DNA of 33,450 bases. Source: a virus. Of the stretch, positions 30,029 to 33,450 are shown piece after piece; within the stretch, counting starts at the first letter, position 1; each line of letters opens with the position of its first letter. The position numbers and the translations under genes are program-made. The notes beneath the pieces are model-generated. The model worked only from the letters and a program-made list of their open reading frames with translations. It did no database searches and was not told the DNA's origin. Where the stretch lies: positions 57,219 to 90,668 of IMG/VR virus record IMGVR_UViG_3300022602_002877; one strand, given 5' to 3'.

Positions 30029-30058
30029 CCCCTTGTTAAGTCAATGTTGTTTTATATT

Positions 30059-30820
30059 TTAATCACTAATATCTTCCTTATAGATTGATAATACTTCTTT
30101 AATAACTGGATGTCTTTCCACGTCTCGAGTCCCGAACTTAGCCATAGCAATCATACGCGAATCACCTCCTTGTCCGTATAGATTACAAAATTCTAGCAAG
30201 CCATTCTCATGTGGTCTATCTGCTTGATTTAAGTCTCCAGTTACTACCATGCGACTGCCTTCTCCTATGCGAGTAAGTAACATTTTCATTTGACTAGCGG
30301 TAGTGTTCTGACACTCATCTGCAATAATGAAAGCGTTCTTAAATGTGCGTCCACGCATCATCGCTAAGGGTGCAATCTCAATCACACCATCTTCTAGCAT
30401 TTCCGTAATTTCTCGTGGATGAAAGTATTCTTCAAACACATCCATGATAGGTCTTGTCCAGGGTTCCATTTTTTGATTTAATGTACCCGGTAAGAACCCA
30501 TGTTCTTCATCTACACTTACAGCCGGCCTTGTGATAATAATTTTTTTAATCACCCCCTCTTTTAAATGTTTAATGGCCATTTGTACACCCAACATAGTTT
30601 TACCCGTACCGGCTGGGCCGATAGCGAACACAATATATTTTTTGGGATTTTTTAACAGTTCTACATAAGTTTCCTGCGATAAGTTTCGCGGAATTATTTC
30701 AACCTGTTGCTTTCTTTTAAGATAAGGCTTGATAGGAATCAAGTTATTCTTGATGTCATAGCTAAAACGTGGATCACGCTCTACGCTTTGACTTTCGTTA
30801 CGTCTTCTAGCTTTGGGCAA
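30059..30820 (-). CDS. phoH: PhoH-like ATPase, 253 aa, TTG start
   Basis: The P-loop is GPAGTGKT (residues 68-75); ITRPAVSVDEEHGFLPG and Walker B FIIADECQN (164-172) follow, then VVTGDLNQAD. This is the complete core of PhoH, a superfamily-1-like ATPase family common in marine phages and associated with phosphate stress or RNA/DNA helicase functions. Start: no ATG lies in reach, and TTG at 30820 is preceded by AGGAGGT (complement of 30826-30832), a very strong ribosome binding site. It is on the minus strand among plus-strand genes. Confidence 0.93.
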   Translation of the reverse strand: MPKARRRNESQSVERDPRFSYDIKNNLIPIKPYLKRKQQVEIIPRNLSQETYVELLKNPKKYIVFAIGPAGTGKTMLGVQMAIKHLKEGVIKKIIITRPAVSVDEEHGFLPGTLNQKMEPWTRPIMDVFEEYFHPREITEMLEDGVIEIAPLAMMRGRTFKNAFIIADECQNTTASQMKMLLTRIGEGSRMVVTGDLNQADRPHENGLLEFCNLYGQGGDSRMIAMAKFGTRDVERHPVIKEVLSIYKEDISD

Positions 30821-30855
30821 TTTTTACCTCCTTGGTGAAGATCGACCTGCCAAGT

Positions 30856-30886
30856 ATTTAAGATGTTCTATACAAAACGGTGTCAA
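30856..30886 (-). promoter_or_regulatory. Weak candidate promoter for phoH
   Basis: On the minus strand a perfect TTGACA (complement of 30881-30886) lies upstream of phoH. The best -10 candidate, TTAAAT (complement of 30856-30861), is at a 19-base spacing and matches poorly. The overlapping TTAAATAC could also be a late core. The evidence is limited. Confidence 0.3.
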
Positions 30887-30942
30887 ATGGTACTAAAAAT
30901 TAAACAGGGTTATAAAGGATGGCTTTTGAATTCTATATAGCA

Positions 30943-30948
30943 TAAATA
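30943..30948 (+). promoter_or_regulatory. Putative late promoter core
   Basis: TAAATA in the context CATAAATAAAG, 20 bases before ATG 30969. Predicted +1 near 30954 leaves a 15-base leader with only a weak GAG. It would express the downstream probable structural and lysis genes. Confidence 0.55.
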
Positions 30949-30968
30949 AAGAGTAATGAGAACTCACC

Positions 30969-31499
30969 ATGCATGATATAATTGATGTTATTAAAAATCT
31001 ACAGACTCTAAGTGAAGACAATAACGCATTTAATGTTTTAAAAGACTTTGAACGTGTTTTTGACGAATTAGATATCTATGTATTTAAAAATTGGGAAGAA
31101 GGTGAATTAGTAGCCGGACCTAATATTAAGCGTTACAGTGTGTCATGTAAATTCATGTGGGATGAAAAAGAAATGCCAGATCCTGCTGGTGGTAAGCTAT
31201 TAACCGAGTACGGATGTGAAGTTGTTTATGCTAGAGAAAAAGTTTTAGTTCCTAGAAAGATCAAAGATCCTAGTGATTATCGTCCAGGAACTAAAAAAGG
31301 TAAAATTGATGCGCATCCTGTATGGATGGTTACTATTGAAATACCTAAAAAATTAATGCAAGATGTTAGTGTTGGTAAAGAAAATAATGATAACGCCAAG
31401 ATGTCAGAGATTATGCGTTACAGCAATACAAACTCACTAACAACAGATAGCGCGGCACAGGAGTCACCACAACAAAATGTCCAACAACCAACAACATAA
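30969..31499 (+). CDS. Conserved T4-like phage protein, 176 aa, likely virion-associated
   Basis: The core contains DIYVFKNWEEGELVAGPNI, then YSVSCKFMWDEKEMPDPAGG and VWMVTIEIPKKLMQDV. From memory this pattern (YxxKNWxxGELVxGP, MPDPxGG, PVWxVTIxxPKKLM) is conserved in T4-like aquatic phages as a protein of unknown or structural role. It pairs with the next gene in the same order in those phages. The C-terminus from about residue 145 is Ser/Asn/Gln-rich and probably disordered. A late promoter precedes it. Confidence 0.8.
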   Translation: MHDIIDVIKNLQTLSEDNNAFNVLKDFERVFDELDIYVFKNWEEGELVAGPNIKRYSVSCKFMWDEKEMPDPAGGKLLTEYGCEVVYAREKVLVPRKIKDPSDYRPGTKKGKIDAHPVWMVTIEIPKKLMQDVSVGKENNDNAKMSEIMRYSNTNSLTTDSAAQESPQQNVQQPTT

Positions 31500-32235
31500 A
31501 TTAAACGAAGGGCTAAGATCTAAAGATCTAGAAAACTACGTCAGTGAATATTTCACTGTAGATCGCTACAAGAGTAAAATGGGCGAAGATAGTGATATTG
31601 TGGTTTTAGGTTTTAGAGTTAAAGAAAAATACCCAGCAATAGACCTAGTAGAGTTTATTGAAAAAGGATATAACTTTATTTTAGATGCTGACATGAGTGC
31701 CGGCGAAGAAAATGACGGGCAGTATCAGGTGTTTGTTGAAATGGAACGCACTCCAAAATTGCCAGGACAATTAAGAGCACTGTTAAGCGGTATTAGTAGA
31801 CTTACTGACAATTATGATTGGAAGTTTAGATATCAAAAATCTAACGGTGCTGTACCGTTTAGCGAAGAAAAAGTAATGGAGCACATTCCATTATCACCAG
31901 CAGATTACCATAATAAAATTTTAGAAATACAGAATCACGAAGTTGGTAAATTTTTTAATCAAGGTGCTATTGATGGAGTGACCTTAGAAGCAGATGGCAG
32001 TATGACATTTATGAAACCGTTCTTTGGTAATCTTAAAATGAAATACGTTAGCATGGGCAAGTATGATGAACTCAAACATCAGGTACCTGGTGCGTTAAGT
32101 TTAGATGAAAATAGTCAAAGTCAAGTTTACTTTTTACAAAAATACCTTGGAGATTACGATATCGATAAGATCGGGGATAAGTTTCTTATTAGAAACGGAA
32201 CCCGTGCTATGATAGTTCAAAAGGATAGTTGGTAA
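31477..32235 (+). CDS. Conserved T4-like phage protein, 252 aa, likely structural
   Basis: ATG 31477 overlaps the preceding gene by 23 bases, with CAGGAG upstream. Motifs YFTVDRYKSKMGEDSDIVVL, then DLVEFIEKGYNFILDADMS and QYQVFVEMERTP resemble, as I recall, a protein of T4-like aquatic phages that follows the previous gene. No enzyme motif is visible. Its stop overlaps the next start (TAATG). Confidence 0.8.
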   Translation: MSNNQQHKLNEGLRSKDLENYVSEYFTVDRYKSKMGEDSDIVVLGFRVKEKYPAIDLVEFIEKGYNFILDADMSAGEENDGQYQVFVEMERTPKLPGQLRALLSGISRLTDNYDWKFRYQKSNGAVPFSEEKVMEHIPLSPADYHNKILEIQNHEVGKFFNQGAIDGVTLEADGSMTFMKPFFGNLKMKYVSMGKYDELKHQVPGALSLDENSQSQVYFLQKYLGDYDIDKIGDKFLIRNGTRAMIVQKDSW

Positions 32236-32711
32236 TGTGGATGTTATCATTTATACCTGATGGTTGGTTACAACTGGCCATACTAGGCATCATAGCAACA
32301 GGCGGAGCACTATACATTATAGGTCTATTGGCTAACTTTTTTCCAGTAACTTATTCATACAGAGAACCTATACGTATTGCTGCAACTTTATTAATTATAT
32401 GCGGTGTTTATTTTGAAGGTAGTTATTCCACTGAAATGATTTGGCGAGCACGTATGGAAGAAGCTCAGGCCAAAATTGCCAAAGCAGAGCAAGCAAGTAC
32501 CGAGGCCAATACAAAATTAAAAAAAGTCCATAAACAAAAACAAAAAGTTGTGAAAGAATATATTACAACTGTTAAAGAACGCATTGTTAAAGACGCCTCT
32601 AAAATAGATGCTGAATGTAAAGTTGCGCCGGAAGCAATTGGTATATTAAACGATGCCGCTAAAAATCCTTTTACAAAAAGCGATGTACAAGTAAAGGATG
32701 TTAAGCAATGA
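32235..32711 (+). CDS. Two-span membrane protein with coiled coil, probable i-spanin (Rz-like)
   Basis: A TTG at 32229 is possible but ATG 32235, in TAATG overlap, is chosen (158 aa). Hydrophobic segments lie at about residues 10-32 (LQLAILGIIATGGALYIIGL) and 46-60 (IRIAATLLIICGVYF). A long Lys/Glu/Ala coiled coil follows (residues 75-120), then a conserved-looking Cys segment IDAECKVAPEAIGILNDAAK. A membrane anchor plus periplasmic coiled coil directly followed by a small lipoprotein is the architecture of Rz/Rz1 spanins, which fuse the inner and outer membranes at lysis. Two spans rather than one is unusual. Confidence 0.7.
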   Translation: MWMLSFIPDGWLQLAILGIIATGGALYIIGLLANFFPVTYSYREPIRIAATLLIICGVYFEGSYSTEMIWRARMEEAQAKIAKAEQASTEANTKLKKVHKQKQKVVKEYITTVKERIVKDASKIDAECKVAPEAIGILNDAAKNPFTKSDVQVKDVKQ

Positions 32712-32983
32712 AAAAAATATTAGCAATATTAATAATAACATTGTTAACAGGGTGCGCACACGATGTTCCTGTAACTGTAATTCCAAAATTCCCAGATGTA
32801 CCTAAGGATATGTTGTCTACATGCCCAGATCTAGCATTAGTAGATCCTACAACCACTAAGTTAAGTGAATTAACAAATGTAATTGTAGATAATTACGGAC
32901 AATATTACAGTTGTAAATCCAATGTTGATGATTGGATTGAATGGTATAACACACAAAAAAATATATTCAATAACATAAAATGA
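32708..32983 (+). CDS. Lipoprotein, probable o-spanin (Rz1-like), 91 aa
   Basis: ATG 32708 overlaps the preceding gene. The N-terminus is a lipoprotein signal, KKILAILIITLLTGC, with the lipobox LLTGC and Cys16 as the lipidation site. The mature part is Pro-rich near its start (VIPKFPDVPKDM) and ends in a helix with WIEWYNTQK. Outer-membrane spanins are short lipoproteins coded directly after the i-spanin, which fits. The function is inferred from architecture. Confidence 0.75.
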   Translation: MKKILAILIITLLTGCAHDVPVTVIPKFPDVPKDMLSTCPDLALVDPTTTKLSELTNVIVDNYGQYYSCKSNVDDWIEWYNTQKNIFNNIK

Positions 32984-33381
32984 AAAAATTATTAATACTT
33001 TTGTCGATAATGTTGTCAGGATGTACTGTAATAGATGCGTATCTGATGACACATTATGATCCTAATGAATATAGTTTAATTACTTCTATTCGATCAGAAG
33101 CAATGGAATTTAAAGATCAGTGTGATGATGCAATAATCAGCAAGGCCAACGCCAACAAATTAGCGTCAGATACACAACTGTTTATGTTATATAGCGAACA
33201 CATTCCTAAAAACAAAGATCTTATTGCAGCCAGTCAGTCATTGAATGAAATAGCTAAAGGTTTAGCAGATCAATATGCCAAAGTTGCAAAAATAAGCCCA
33301 GCGTTTTGTAAAATTAAATTTTCAAACGTCGAAACATCCGCAGATAAAATGCAAACAGTTATAGCAGGGAGACCAAGATGA
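32980..33381 (+). CDS. Second phage lipoprotein, 133 aa
   Basis: ATG 32980 overlaps the preceding TGA by four bases. The signal KKLLILLSIMLSGC ends in lipobox MLSGC with Cys15. The mature part is helical. It may serve in lysis control, superinfection exclusion or envelope modification, but nothing in the sequence decides. Two successive lipoproteins are notable. Confidence 0.75.
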   Translation: MKKLLILLSIMLSGCTVIDAYLMTHYDPNEYSLITSIRSEAMEFKDQCDDAIISKANANKLASDTQLFMLYSEHIPKNKDLIAASQSLNEIAKGLADQYAKVAKISPAFCKIKFSNVETSADKMQTVIAGRPR

Positions 33382-33450
33382 GCGTAGATCAACACCAACA
33401 AGCATTGTTAGAAAGTTATAACGGATCCACTGATCCCCTTGTACAAGAAG
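33378..33450 (+). CDS. Start of an unknown gene, 3'-truncated
   Basis: ATG 33378 overlaps the preceding stop (ATGA), with GGGAG upstream. The first residues are MSVDQHQQALLESYNGSTDP and the frame stays open to the window end. It is too short to classify. Confidence 0.65.
   Translation, partial: MSVDQHQQALLESYNGSTDPLVQE

Overview
The window looks like part of a virulent T4-like myovirus genome (Caudoviricetes). Genes are packed end to end with ATGA/TAATG overlaps. The sequence is visibly AT-rich. It carries a gp44-type sliding-clamp loader, a gp31/GroES-like co-chaperonin, UvdE-type UV endonuclease, PhoH, T4-style late promoters (TAAATA core), long fibre genes and a spanin-type lysis pair. 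Several perfect or near-perfect TTGACA-N17-TATAAT promoters point to a host with an ordinary proteobacterial sigma70. The accessory gene set resembles T4-like phages of marine or freshwater bacteria, but the host cannot be fixed from this window.

Layout. 1-3138: small unknown genes, then a TTG-started 392-residue gene behind a consensus promoter. 3143-7271: a metabolic block with a putative 2OG-Fe oxygenase, a complete ClpP, a small membrane protein, a QueD/PTPS-family protein, a cupin, a UDP-glucuronate decarboxylase-like sugar enzyme and a second 2OG-Fe oxygenase. 7317-9007: an AbrB-like small protein, UvdE endonuclease, and a minus-strand membrane protein with a histone-H1-like tail. 9100-24870: a late block with Fe/Mn superoxide dismutase, a sedolisin (S53) protease fused to six cadherin-like beta-sandwich repeats, two collagen-like fibre proteins (one ending in an S74 self-cleaving chaperone), and several fibre/adhesin proteins. 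24873-29332: small conserved phage genes, a stand-alone DnaE-like fragment, GroES-like protein, a nucleotidyltransferase and the clamp loader. 29324-30820 (minus strand): a GIY-YIG homing endonuclease and PhoH. 30969-33450: two probable structural genes, a spanin-like membrane protein and two lipoproteins.

How it fits together. Sigma70-type promoters (1634, 4653, 7268, 25115, 26364) should drive the early/middle genes; TAAATA late promoters sit before the virion genes. The most interesting structure is regulatory. At four late genes the Shine-Dalgarno can pair with sequence lying upstream of the predicted late start site, so only read-through RNA would be silenced (the logic of T4 gene e). 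Two other late genes and two sigma70-driven genes have their ATG exactly at the predicted +1, implying leaderless mRNAs. A compact terminator has the -35 box of the next promoter as its loop. The leader of the QueD-like gene can be drawn as an H-type pseudoknot somewhat like preQ1-I riboswitches.
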